A stretch of 64,000 nucleotides of DNA, from positions 124,001 through 188,000 of the forward strand of contig JBAMDO010000568.1 in NCBI GenBank assembly GCA_037074765.1, in the 5' to 3' direction. Shown one piece after another: positions 25,501 to 37,485 of this stretch (the stretch's first letter is position 1; each line of letters opens with the position of its first letter). This stretch comes from Mansonella perstans (lineage: Eukaryota > Nematoda > Chromadorea > Rhabditida > Onchocercidae). The notes beneath the pieces were generated by a model, which was given only the letters and a program-made list of their open reading frames with translations, was not told the origin of the DNA and ran no database searches. The translations under genes and the position numbers were made by a program.

Positions 25501-28500
25501 GAAAAAACTATCTACCGCTTTCACATATCCATGGAGAATGCAGAATTTCAATCATCTGTATTGATAGAGGCTATAAAAATTAAATGAATTAACAATAAGC
25601 TAGCAAACCTGATCGTGATGATCGTAAATCATCAATTCGTCCACAAGTTGGATGCAGCTGTGACTGTGAGTGCACAATTGGTGGAGCACTGAGTGGAGTA
25701 CGAATAGACTGTTGCTGCTGCTGCGGTAACGGTGATGCTGCATACTGCTGATGCGTTACCGCAATATGTCTCGGTTGCTGTTGTTGTCGGGTAGTAAGAC
25801 TGCTGCCATCTTTTTGTGGTGATGATCGAGGGGCATAAGGACTTGGAGAACAATTTGGTTGTGGTGATGGACTCATAAATAAATTAGTTGTCCCTTGTGG
25901 TGGTTGCTGTTGCTGCTGTGGAGATGAATAACCCTGAGAAAGTGAATGCTGTTGTTGTTGGGACAGGCCAAGAGTACCTGGAAAGCCACACTGCCGCACT
26001 TGTGTTTCATTACACATTTGTCGCATGTAACCAACACCTTGTTGTTGCATTGGTAATTGAATGTCGTAACGATTTTGAGGAGGCAACATACGACCATAGT
26101 AGTGCTGTTGTTGTTGTTGCTGATGTTGCATATGTTGCTGAGTATTTGCGGGCCGTTGTTGCATTTGCTGTTGATGGGAAGCCATCAGTGTGGCTCCAAA
26201 TTCGCTTGACTCCGCCATTGGTTCAATGGAATCCAAATCATTGTAGTCACCACCTTAAAATGAAATACCACATCAGGGGCTAACCGACATTACGCTAACC
26301 TTCGATATTCGACTTATGAAATTTATATTTGCAGCACTAATGATTTGTATTCCTAGAAGTTAAAATACCTTCAAAGTGTAAAATTGATAATTATCAATTA
26401 ATAACTTACAGTCATCAGCAATATTAGCACCCAATTCATCATCCATTTCAAAATCACCTTCACCTTGTAATACTGGCAAACAACTTTTCGGTTGAACGTC
26501 TAAACACTGTTGATCTGCACAGAATGGAGGTGGTTGCTGCTGCTGCGGTTCTTGCATTTGTAGTGGAATTGTTTGTTGCTGAGGTCGTGCAGGAACACCT
26601 ACTTGCTGCTGTGATGGTGATGGCTGCGGGTAAGTTAAACCAGATGGAGGTGTTTGTTGGTTTTGTGGCTGCTGGTAAACCATATTTGGCTGCAGATGTC
26701 ATTATTAACTTGACCTCATAAAAGATTGTCGCGTGTGAGCAATCAAGAAATAAAAATTTTTCAGTTTATAAAAATGTAAAACTTACTTGCTGTTGCTGAT
26801 ATAATGGTGACATCGTGTTACTGGACTGTGATGCTGGCGAATAGTCAACAGATGCATTCCGACTAGTCATGGGAGATGTATGGACACTGCTAGATGAACC
26901 AGCACTCATCTCGGATACTGCAAAGGTACCACTACTTCAAAATAGTACTAACATTTTCTTCATAGCTGCTCTAATCTGATTTTAACTTTTGCGCAATATG
27001 TTTTTATTAAGTATTTATCTAATTGTGATAACATACCGCTTATTTCCTATATTCACTATTACAATGCTCCCATAATAGTTTTATTTTCAACAAAAATTCT
27101 TTTACTGAAAATGCTTCAGACGTTCGCCATACATTATATTCGCAGCAACATAAGCAATGTCATTTTCTGACAAACAAACCGTTATCTGGTTGAGGATACA
27201 TCATTCGTGAATGATGTGGCTGATTATTTTGCCAGTGATGCTGCATCTGACTATTATACATCAGCTGCGACCGTTGTTGCGGCATAATCTGAAATTCATA
27301 ATAGTTTTTATTTTCAAAAAATAATAAGTCTGCAACACTACCACTCTAATTTTTAGCAAATAAAAAATAATGACGAAAAAACAGCTCTGGATAAAAGTTA
27401 GGAACAGAAGTAATTGGAATGAGCTAAAACTTCCTATCTTTTATTGGGAAATCATGCAAAACTAAAAAGCCTAAAACGCACTTGTTGCTGGTGCTGTGGA
27501 ACCCACACGTTTTGCTGTTGATAAAAGGAGGGATTCGAAGAAGGATTCTGAAAGTTTTTAGAATTAGTAACAAATTACTTAACAAATGTGTTTTTACTGA
27601 AAAATTCAAAAATGAACCATCAAACAACAGCTCGAAAAATAAGTCACAAAGCTCTGATGCATATTTCTGTCCAAAAAATCCTTCAGATTTTTAAAATAGA
27701 TTTCAATTCCTGTTTACCAAATAACCTTATAATGAACAACCTGCATAATTGGTCCGGTTTGTGCGGAAAGAGCCGGAGGAGAACGAAGTGTTTGCGGAGG
27801 ATATCCTTGCGGATGTTGCGCATAAGTTATTCCGACACTGGGCTGACCACTATGCATTACCTGAAGGTCAGGATTTATTACCAGCAATTCTAAATTCTCT
27901 AATGTAGAAGCATAAAGACTTACATCACAATCTGAATACTTCAACAGAACTTAAAGCTACTACATTTGTCATTTCACAAACCACGTTTTTTGGTAAATGG
28001 ATATATACCAAAAATCCCGTAAGTAGATCACTTACAAGGGATTCACAGTTTATAAGTTAAAATATAATTTTAAATTCCGTTTAAAACACAGGTATTCTAA
28101 AAAAAAAAATTACATTTATAATAAGTTTTAAGAAATCCCTGTAAAATATTGCATTAAACTCTAAATTGATGAAGATAAAACTACATCAATACGACCTGTG
28201 TCATGACGGAAGGCCTATCCACCGTATGAGCATTTGCAGAAGGCACTCGGCTATTCATCTGCTGCTCCATTATGAATTGCTGCTGTGCTGCGGCCGCGGC
28301 TTGTTGCGCCATTTCAGCTTCCTTCAACTGTTTTTTAGTTGGTCGCTTTCTTTTCTTAGGAGGTGGAGCGACAACTGGCATTTGACCTCCAGCTGGACCA
28401 GCATCCTTAAAAACAATACGGTGATCCTTCTGTGAATATTTCAAATGTAATCATAGTGTCCAAATGAGATAATTATTTAGGAAATATCAATGATATGGCT

Positions 28501-31500
28501 GTAAGCGTCATTGCCTAATGAAGTTTACATACAAACAACAATCTATCAGAAGGGATGAGTACCATTTCCTTTCTCTTCTTGAAAGGCTAAATGACGAAAT
28601 GTATGAGGTTTTATAAATTCAGAAACTAAAACGGAATAATGAATACGAAATGCTGTGTATTTGCTACCGAATCGAAAAAAAAAGAAAAAAACAAAAATTA
28701 CTTTTTGTTCTTTGTTAACAAAAGTATTTTTTTACCTGTTCCAAAGAGACCGTTTGCTGGAAATGAACTGGCATTGGCTGTCCAGAAAGTCTTGATTGTT
28801 GCTGCACATGGATGTAATGAGAGGGCATCATTTGTCCTTGCTGATGTACATAAACAGTAGGTTGCTGCTGTGATATTTGTCCGCGGACTGCGAAACCCTT
28901 AAAGATAAGGTGATAGAACCATTTTCTTAAGCGAAATCAGTCATTTTTTAATCCAAACTTTTTATGCTTGGAAATCAATTACTGTTAGAGATATTTGGTC
29001 AAAGTTTTACGTTACTATGGCCAGATTAATCATTTGTAATAATGCAAACTGAAACATCTAGAAACCTTGTCATTATCGAAAAAGAACATCACCTAAAACT
29101 TACAGCAAACATTGGACGTCTCTGGTTGTATTGAGGATAATATGCTTGAGGTAACTGCTGCGATGGTGCACTATGCTGTTGTGGAGCAACTATTTGCTGA
29201 TGCCTTTCCATACTGACCTAGAATATGCAAAGTGATGCAATATACTCATTCTAATTTTCCTAAATCCCTTAATTTTTATATTTCTTTGAAATTAAAATGC
29301 GTCCGTTCGAAAGTTGATAACAGTAACAATATTGTGAGGATAATTCAAAAAATTCAAAAAAAAAAAGCATTCAGAGCAAATCTACCATGCTAATACCCCT
29401 GGGTTTTTGTAAGAGATCTGCTTTCTTGTAATACGCTCACTGTCATTAATTAATGAAGCAATTGATAAATGGATCGAAAAAATCAAAAACAAGAATGAAA
29501 ACATGCCTCTTGAGGTGTTGGCCGTATTTGCTGTTGTTCAGAATGTGCATGTGTCGAGGTAGTTAAATGAGAAGCTTCCACTGGCGCTGCTGAGGGACGC
29601 ATTCGACCAGGCTGTACTACTGCATTTACTGCGCTTTGCCCTATGTATGGATATGACGAATAACCTGCATATATCAAGATTAAGAAATTTTTGATCTTTA
29701 ACCTTTCATTTCTATTTATAATATCCAGAATGTATAATTGGTGCTTTAATGTACCCGAAATTTGCTTACATGTTTGAGCAAAAACATTTTTATAAAAAAA
29801 AAATATCATACCAGCGGTTCCCTGAGTTTGTGGAGAAGGCGCTGACATGTGCTGCATTACCGAAGCAGCAGAAGGGTGCGATACATGTGCATGTTGCAAA
29901 TGAAAATTATGCATGCCAGTTCCAGCAACTGGTGATGAACTTCTGAAGATTTAAAAGCGTTAATAAGCAATAAAAGAAATCATGAAGCTCAGATCTATAG
30001 ATTTATAATCTCTGCTACATTTAAAAATTGAACTCTATCATGAAACCAATGAATTCAAAAGTTTGATTAATTCACCAACACTCAGTTAGTATCAAGACAA
30101 AAAATCGGACTGTTATTTGTTATTTATACTTGGCACTTATACTTCGTACGTGGATATTTACTAATTGATTGTAATATATAAAAATAACGAAAGAAGGATA
30201 GGAATAATATGCCATCAAGGGAGAAATGCCGGAATTTACTGAACAATAATCATAGGAAATTATGACGGTGTATTATGATTAGCAATGTGAACGAACTTTT
30301 TTCTGCCATTACCTTAATAAATTGACTAGCAATGGACTGCTAGTATCAGATGCAGTCTGGGGTTGCTGCTTTACAGAAACTATTGCAGTCGTTGCGCTGG
30401 GCTGTCCAATAGCTGTTTCCACATAACCATGCACCCCAATTGCTGTCTGATATACATCGTTATTATTCACACCAAATTTCCGTTTACCTGGCAGTACATG
30501 ACCAGATGAAGTTGATGGCGTCGATTCATGTCGGCTATTATCACTGTAAAACAATGCATATAATGGCTGAACATATCATAAAAATGCAAGACATAACTTC
30601 CAAAAACTTTCACTTCCTATTAAAAACAGATTTGAAAACTCTTCATATCTATAAAAACATGCATCAAATGACTTTTTCTTCTCATTTTTTTCAACGAAAA
30701 AAATCAAAAATTCTAGGAAATTTCAAATGAATACTGCACCTTTGATAAGAATCATAAACATGTGCACGATCAGCAACATTAGTACCCACTGGCACGCCAG
30801 CCAAGAAATTCATTTCAGAACCTGTGCTGGGATATGAAAGTGATAGCAAGTTTACCGTTGCATCATTCACAATCACTGGTAACAGATCTGATTCACCCAC
30901 TTTCACTGAGGTTATACCTGAAAAAAAGAGATCAAATGATATATTCTGCATCACACAATGTTTTCTAAAACTGGAAATAAAGAATATTTCTAAATTTAAA
31001 AAAAGAACTGAACATTTTTGTAAGACTGCGGAGATATCACCATCATCTAACCCATTATCTCAAGTGAAGAGTACAATTTTCTGACAGCGCAAAAATAATC
31101 ATTATGCGCTAAAAGTTGGAGTCCAGATTAAATGTGCTTAGCCATTTAAAAATTTATTAGTTACTGAACACTTCATTTTGACTTCTAAATTATGCAATGA
31201 GAGCTAATTTAAAGTTTATAACACCGAAATCATACTTAAATGTTTCAGTGTAGTTGGTTGTTTCAGTGCTATCCGCAACAATTTATGGGAAATATTAGAT
31301 GGTAGCAAAAATCTGCACCGACAACGTATAATTCGAGACAACTGACAGTCCTGTAACGTTGCTTTCTCGTCAAAAATATTAGTATCAGCAGTACTAGTGG
31401 ACGGATAAGTTTCGTCTGTCAGCGCTCCTGAACTCGATGACAAAAGGATATCGCCCGTTGATACACTCGATGAAATTTCATAATTGCAGCTATTGCTCTT

Positions 31501-32097
31501 TTGTTCTTCCACTGAAAATAACGCTTTTAAGGATGTAATGTGATGTTATGGTTCATAAATGTAGCATTGATCTTTTGGTAAATGTAAGACTATACTGAAT
31601 ATTCTAGTAAAAATATTTAAATTCAATTTTTTAGGATGCTTTTCAAGCCTTAAAACTTTTTCTTCCCACAGCAGAAATAAACGTAGATAGACGCTTCGCA
31701 TTCATCAGTAAGTCAATAAACATTCCAAGTTAAGGACTACTAATGTTCATAATTAAAGGATCCAAAAAAACTCATCAGTAATACTTACCTTTGTTTAATG
31801 TCACTGTGGGGCAAGGAGTCGATATAGGGCTGTCAACTGCTGATGAAAGAGAAAGGCTTGTATCGCCAGTGACACAATTAGGTTGGGGTGATAAGGGAGA
31901 TGATGAGCAGTTTGGAAAATTTGTAGGAGTTGTTGCCGCTGAAATGGACGCTGCCGGAGTTGTCCTATCAGTTCCAGGTAAATTATGTGTTTCTGCCGTT
32001 GCTTGCTGGTTGGTACCAAGCGACCGCTGTTCAGATTGCGGTTCTACACAAATACCGGCACACGACCACTGTTCGTTCATGCGGCATTCATAAGACG
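22516..32097 (-). CDS. Large glutamine-rich, probably nuclear protein, unassigned
   Basis: I do not recognise the family. About 22 exons on the minus strand join in frame, including 31789-32097, about 31232-31511, 30738-30919, 30313-30547, 29811-29943, 29501-29665, 29103-29219, 28736-28900, 28195-28440, 27740-27870, 26797-26920, about 26411-26690, about 25610-26255, 25163-25255, 24738-24903, 23972-24142, 23651-23826, about 23022-23270 and 22516-22704. An in-frame ATG is at 32078-32080, but the frame stays open upstream. The product, roughly 1,100-1,200 residues, is mostly low-complexity Gln/Pro/Ser/His with polyQ from mixed CAG/CAA codons. One basic segment, PPPKKRKRPTKKQLKEAE (exon 28195-28440), contains a classical nuclear localisation signal. 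An acidic patch (GEGDFEMDDELGANIADD) and a C-terminal DYDEDEI-like block could be activation surfaces. Coactivators such as mastermind-like, Mediator or SWI/SNF subunits are possible by composition only. Confidence 0.7.
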
Positions 32098-33581
32098 CTG
32101 CAAATAAGATTAATGTATAAGATTTTAATTTTTTTCACTAATATGTCATTAGAGTCGATGAGAGAAAATAATTCGATGAAATCGTTTGGAATTTAATGTC
32201 TAATATAGAAAATGAATTCTGTACACTGAAAATAATTTGCAAAGCAGAGGAATGGTATTAATTTGATAGAGAATGAACGATTATGTCTAGAAAGAAATCA
32301 TATAACGAAGTATATAAGCGAAAATAGCAACGATTAAAGCAAACAGTGCAAGTAGAACGGAATATTTTTAATTTTAAGCAAACTTACATTTTGCGCGAAA
32401 AGCTTTTCACCGCCGAATTTTGGCCGCGTTCATAGATAATCAAACACTAAAAATTGAAATATTAGGTCAACTGATTCACACGCCTAACTTCTCGATTTAT
32501 TGTACACGAAAAGGTGATTAAAAATAGGCAAAGATAAAGCTATGCAATCTATACAATTAGTACTCGTTATATTCCGTGTCTTAAAAGTTCCATTTCCTCT
32601 ATAGATTATTTGTTCACTTTTAAGAAATTTTATCGTCCATAATTTCAGTACTTTTTGCCTATTATTTCAATTTAGACCCTAATTAATACCCTACATTGTA
32701 GCCATTTGTAAAATTGAAAATGCCTTACAACACAATTTTTCTCCAGTGGGATACGCATGCATATGACGCATACATATTTGTCGGATAACATTTACTATTT
32801 CATTTAATTTCGTTAATAGTTAAAAGAAAGCTTTCAAATATTTGCATAAAATTCTCATCACTTTCACTTTACAATCATATTTTGGGATCATAAAAATACA
32901 AAGTTTATATAAAATGATATTAATTAAATTTCATCTAAAATAGCCATAGAATAAGATAAATAATAGCGAGAATGTAAAACTTATGCAAATAATGAAAAAC
33001 GATAATAGGAGAAATGAATGTTATCTAATTATTATGCTAATATGCCTTATCTTAGTAAGAAACAATACATATAAAAAGACTCAACTCAAGCATAAAGATA
33101 CAAATAGATCTCACAAATACATATCCATCTTTTAGACATTAGCTCCCATTTTTCTGTATGATCTAAAATGGAATCGATAGTATTGATCTGATATATCGAT
33201 CTAATCATAATTATTATTGTTAATAATATTGTGAACATATCAATCAATGCATATTTAATTTGATATAAGAAAATGATTTCAGAACAAACACATTAGAATT
33301 ATATGTTTCTATTTCAAAAAAAAAAAAAAAAAAAAACAGGGGAGATGGAAGAGAAAAACGGAACAAACAATTCACAACATACAATATCTCTACCCACAAA
33401 GCATCTCATAATAATTCAGATCAATATTTATTAATCACTAACAAAAATTAGCGTGAATTCAAACGTTACACGTGAAAAGATGGACCTTTACAGCAATCAA
33501 TAATATGAAGCAGATATAATCATCTGATAGAGGAAACATTAACTCAAAATTGAAAAGAATACATACGTATGTATGTCCATT

Positions 33582-33876
33582 GCATAGATGCTCTGCCCTC
33601 ATAATTTAATAGCCTAAAGTATACTGTTCGCGCAAAATAGATGATCATAGCTATACAGCTAAATGATTATATGATGGCAGAAGAAATGCTTGTACTACAC
33701 GTTATACGTTAATTACGCTACCGTATCTCAGCATCATGCATAGACGCCCTTATAATCAGCCTAAAGTATACTGTTGCGCAAAACAAATGACCATAGCTAT
33801 ACAGTTAAATGATTATATGATGGTGGAAGTGGCTTATACTACACGTTATACGTCAATTACGCTACCATACCTCAAC
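33582..33876. repeat. two-copy tandem duplication of about 150 bases
   Basis: Copy one runs about 33582-33733 and copy two 33738-33876. Both contain cctaaagtatactgtt, catagctatacag, taaatgattatatgatgg and acacgttatacgt in the same order. Differences and small gaps amount to roughly one base in ten, so the duplication is not recent. It lies upstream of the first certain exon of the glutamine-rich gene. Confidence 0.88.
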
Positions 33877-34371
33877 ACGTTACGTATTTCTGTTGTATGT
33901 TACCATTGATAAAGTAACGAGTGAAGCAGCAAGTGAACATCTTAGAAATGATCGCTAGAATTTTTCGACCAAAATTAAAAATCCACAAAAATACCGTTAT
34001 ATTTCGATGGAATGCAGCTGAGCTGCAGGTTAGAATGTCGCGCTACAATAATCATTGTGTTGTACGACACAATGCTACACTACAACATTAATAGAAGTAT
34101 GCTGCAGTATCAAATATTAATCGAGGATAGCACACACATGCACGAAAAACACACAGTAAGCAGTGGTCAGACCAAATTGGCACTGTTCCAAGAAGTGATA
34201 AAACTATCCATTAGGTATAAAGATTACTGATATTGAATAAATTAATAAACAAGAATAAGTAAAATATTTCAGCGTAAAAAAAAAGAAAATACAGCTGTTA
34301 CATGACGTAACGTACGTGTTACGTTTGTATTACTTCCTATAACAATAAATAACTTAACGCGACGCAGTTAC

Positions 34372-34552
34372 CTGTGGCAGCCAAAAGGATCCATTGAGCA
34401 GTAGTATTAGTAGCGACAGCAGTCAGGGTAGTATCATCAACTCTTCCACTCTTTTCCCCTTTGTCTCTATCTGCCTTTTCCTGCAGTGCTTTGCGAACGC
34501 CTTCATCATAGGACCGCTCGCATTCGCAAAGCGATCCACGTCCGCTGCATTA
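34372..34552 (-). other. candidate 5' exon of the glutamine-rich gene
   Basis: A stretch with gtaactgc donor at its low end and aatgcag acceptor-like sequence at its high end stays open for about 60 codons and joins in phase to exon 31789-32097 (the join reads through LLAATASYECRMNEQW). It has no ATG in that frame, so it is either an internal exon of a longer protein whose start lies beyond the satellite at 34612, or 5' leader sequence that happens to be open. The 2.3-kb intron it implies contains the duplicated segment at 33582. Confidence 0.4.
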
Positions 34553-34611
34553 ATGCGAGCGACACTGCCGCGCGCTGCACGATGAATGTGAACAATCAGC
34601 CTTTGTTATAA

Positions 34612-35456
34612 GCAAAGGTATACGGTAAATGGGCGCCTTCTTCAATCTTCTAAACATTGATTGAATTGAAATATCAGAGCCTAGCACATGTTCTTTAGGC
34701 CAATAAATATGGCGCATTTGTCCCAATTAGGCCTTAGCCTCAAACGATACACCTCAAGTAAATGTAGCTTATGATAAATGGGCGCCTTCTTCAATCTTCT
34801 AAATATCGATTGAATGAAGATATCAAAGTCCAGCATACGTTCTTTAAGCCAATAAACATGGCGCATTTGTCCCAATGAGGCCTCAATCTGTAACAATGCC
34901 TTAAACAAATATAGCTTACGATATCGATTGAATGGAGATATCAAAGACCAGTAACCGTCCTTTAGGCCAATAAACATGGCGCATTTGTCCCAATGAGACC
35001 TTAGCCTCAAACGATACACCTCAAGCAAATGTAGCTTACGATAAATGAGCGCCTTCTTCAATCTTCTAAATATTGATTGAATGAAGACATCAAAGCCCAG
35101 CACACGTTCTTTAGACCAATAAACATGGCGCATTTGTCCCAATGAGGCCTTAGCCTAATAATGATGCCTTAAGTAAATGTAGCTTACGGTATCGATTGAA
35201 TGAAGATATCAAAGCCCAGCACACGTTCTTTAGACCAATAAACATGGCGCATTTGCCCCAATGAGGCCTTAGCCTCAAACGATACACCTCAAGCAAATGT
35301 AGCTTACGATAAATGGGCGCCTTCTTCAATCTTCTAAATATCGATTGAATGAAGACATCAAAGTCCAGCATACGTTCTTTAAGCCAATAAACATGGCGCA
35401 TTTGTCCCAATGAGGCATCAGCCTGATAATGATGCCTCAAGTAAATGTAGCTAACA
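34612..35456. repeat. satellite with alternating long and short units (higher-order dimer)
   Basis: The landmark gcgcatttg(t/c)cccaat recurs at 34712, 34861, 34981, 35128, 35247 and 35396, so successive spacings are 149, 120, 147, 119 and 149. Long units carry an extra 28-29 bases containing gggcgccttcttcaatcttc that short units lack. The true repeat is therefore a dimer of about 267-269 bases, present about three times. Two long open frames on the minus strand cross it, but the same DNA is read in different frames in adjacent units (GQMRHVYW and DKCAMFIG), so they are not a gene. Confidence 0.93.
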
Positions 35457-35889
35457 AGCTTTCTAAATGACCAGATGACCATCATCACGTTATGCTTTCA
35501 TAGTTCAATTGACCACTACCAAACGTTCCCGCCATCATTGTCGCATTAGATGAGATAAGTCCATCACTCGCCCGCATATCAATAATAATACCTATGTTGA
35601 GTTCCGCACAACTAAAACTATGAAAGATCGGAGATGATAAGTCGGTTTATAAACGCAACACGCGATGACTCATACTTCCATAATTTGACCGTCGCAATAT
35701 AACTCACTTCACAATATCCATCTCTTCCTTCTAATTAACCATTGATTAGCATTAATTACTCATTTCTCTCTTTACCTATTCATTTATTAATTGATTTATT
35801 TGAATGCAGGTGTATGCATAACATTGTATAAAGTTTTTTAATTCGAATTTTAAAAATACATATAACAAGATAACAGTAATGAAAAAAGT

Positions 35890-37485
35890 TTAATCGAACA
35901 ATCCGAATCCCATATCTTCATCAGATTCCTCTTTTGCTTCCTCTTTCTTCTCTTCTAAAAATACATTTCTTCATCATTTCCGACAAAGTAAATCAATAAT
36001 TCATGTAATCTCTGTAAGTCTCAAATTCAAATGCTGAACCTTTTTTAGATTCAGCTTCCGTAACACCACCAGTGGGATTTGCTGAAATCACTGGCGTTGC
36101 TGCTGCTACTGCATTACCTGAGGGTACTGATGCAATTTTTGTCAAACCTGCTGCAATTACCTGCAATTTTCAAGCAATTTCATTCATATCTTTCTATCAA
36201 AATTGATACACTTCACTTTAATGATTTCATCATTTCCAGAGGTTTTGCTGAACGCTTTCTTTAAGCATCCACATTATCATTCGTGCTAATCAGCCTTGAT
36301 TTGAAATATCAGTACTTATCACAAGACATTGGATTTTTATACAATATTAATACGAATGACCAATTAAACCAATAATGCTAAGTTGACAAAAAATTTTGCG
36401 CTCATCTTTTGCATAAATTTGCATATCTTCAGTCTAAAATGAACAAAGCTTTTACAAATTCCTTTTATCCATGGATTGAAAAAAAAAAAAGAAAAAACAA
36501 ATGTTAGCTCCTTCCTGTCAAAAGAAAGGGAATAACACATTTTGCACTCCAAAAAATGCCTGATATGGCAGGATAAAATGATTTTTATAATGATCAGTCG
36601 AGAAAGAAAATTAGAGAACAGAAATTCACAAATGAGAAAGCAGTTACCTAGCAGCAAGGGATAAAAAAATTAATGAATGCTTCATATCATTCAATCAAAT
36701 TAAGCTAAAAGAAGGTAAAAAACAGAGAGTTCTATAAGAATGTCAGCTTTCAGAGTACTTAATTTTCAATAGAGCAAATAAAAAGATATACCTCATCGGT
36801 GGATTTCCCGGACAAAGCTGATACCACTTTATTCGCATCTTCCATATCAACATCAAGTCCAACTGATCCTGGAACATTATATTTGATTTGTAACTTTTAG
36901 ATAACTTGCACACTTGCACATTTTATTGATGGCACGTAAATAGTTCTATGAAAAGTTCTAAAAATACATATATGCTTAAAGACTATATATAACTATATTT
37001 GTTACGTGTAAAGTGATCGGAATCGTGTAAAATGATCTGAAATATATTTGTTACGTGAAAGATACGTATTAAATTATAAATATATATATACTATATTATG
37101 CACATATACTATATATACATTGCGGGGTGCTATATTTATATATGTAAGAAGAAAGTTGGAAATTTGAAATTACCAAAGTTTAATGTTACTGAAAATGTTT
37201 CAAATTATCAAAACAAACATTAGGATTGAGGGAATCATAAAATATTTGCAAAGCTAAAGAATAATAGCATAGAAAAGATTTTAATCTAAAATGGAATTCA
37301 TTCTTTCAACTGATACATTTGTTACGTGCAAAAAAGCAAACCGGAATCATTTCGAAATAATTAAATTGAAAGAAAACTTTAAAAAAAAAAAGGAATTGCT
37401 CACCAAGTACGTTTTCAATATCTTTTGCTGTTGGTGATTTATTTCCACCCATTGTAGACAATAAATAAGCAGCCAAATACTTCAT
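35890..37485 (-). CDS. rla-2: 60S acidic ribosomal protein P2 (stalk protein)
   Basis: P2 pairs with P1 on P0 to form the lateral stalk of the large ribosomal subunit, which recruits and activates translation GTPases. Four exons: 37404-37485, 36792-36862, 36040-36160, 35890-35954, total 112 residues, close to the usual 111-115. The start MKYLAAYLLSTMGGN and the helical dimerisation domain (about 1-65) are typical of P2 rather than P1; an Ala/Gly/Pro hinge follows, then a charged Lys/Glu tract and the invariant tail SDEDMGFGLFD. Phases agree at all three joins. An acceptor (ctg at 37494-37496) just upstream of the ATG indicates at least one non-coding 5' exon or a trans-splice site. Confidence 0.96.

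Noticed and set aside
25888..26721. Plus-strand open frames rich in Val and Ala across the glutamine-rich exons
   Set aside because: They are antisense readings of CAG/CAA-rich exons of the minus-strand gene.
34681..35488. Two long minus-strand open frames (153 and 112 codons) with repeated GQMRHVYW and FIQSIFRRLKK segments
   Set aside because: They lie wholly inside the alternating satellite, and neighbouring units are read in different frames, so the frames are a by-product of repeat length, not a repetitive protein.
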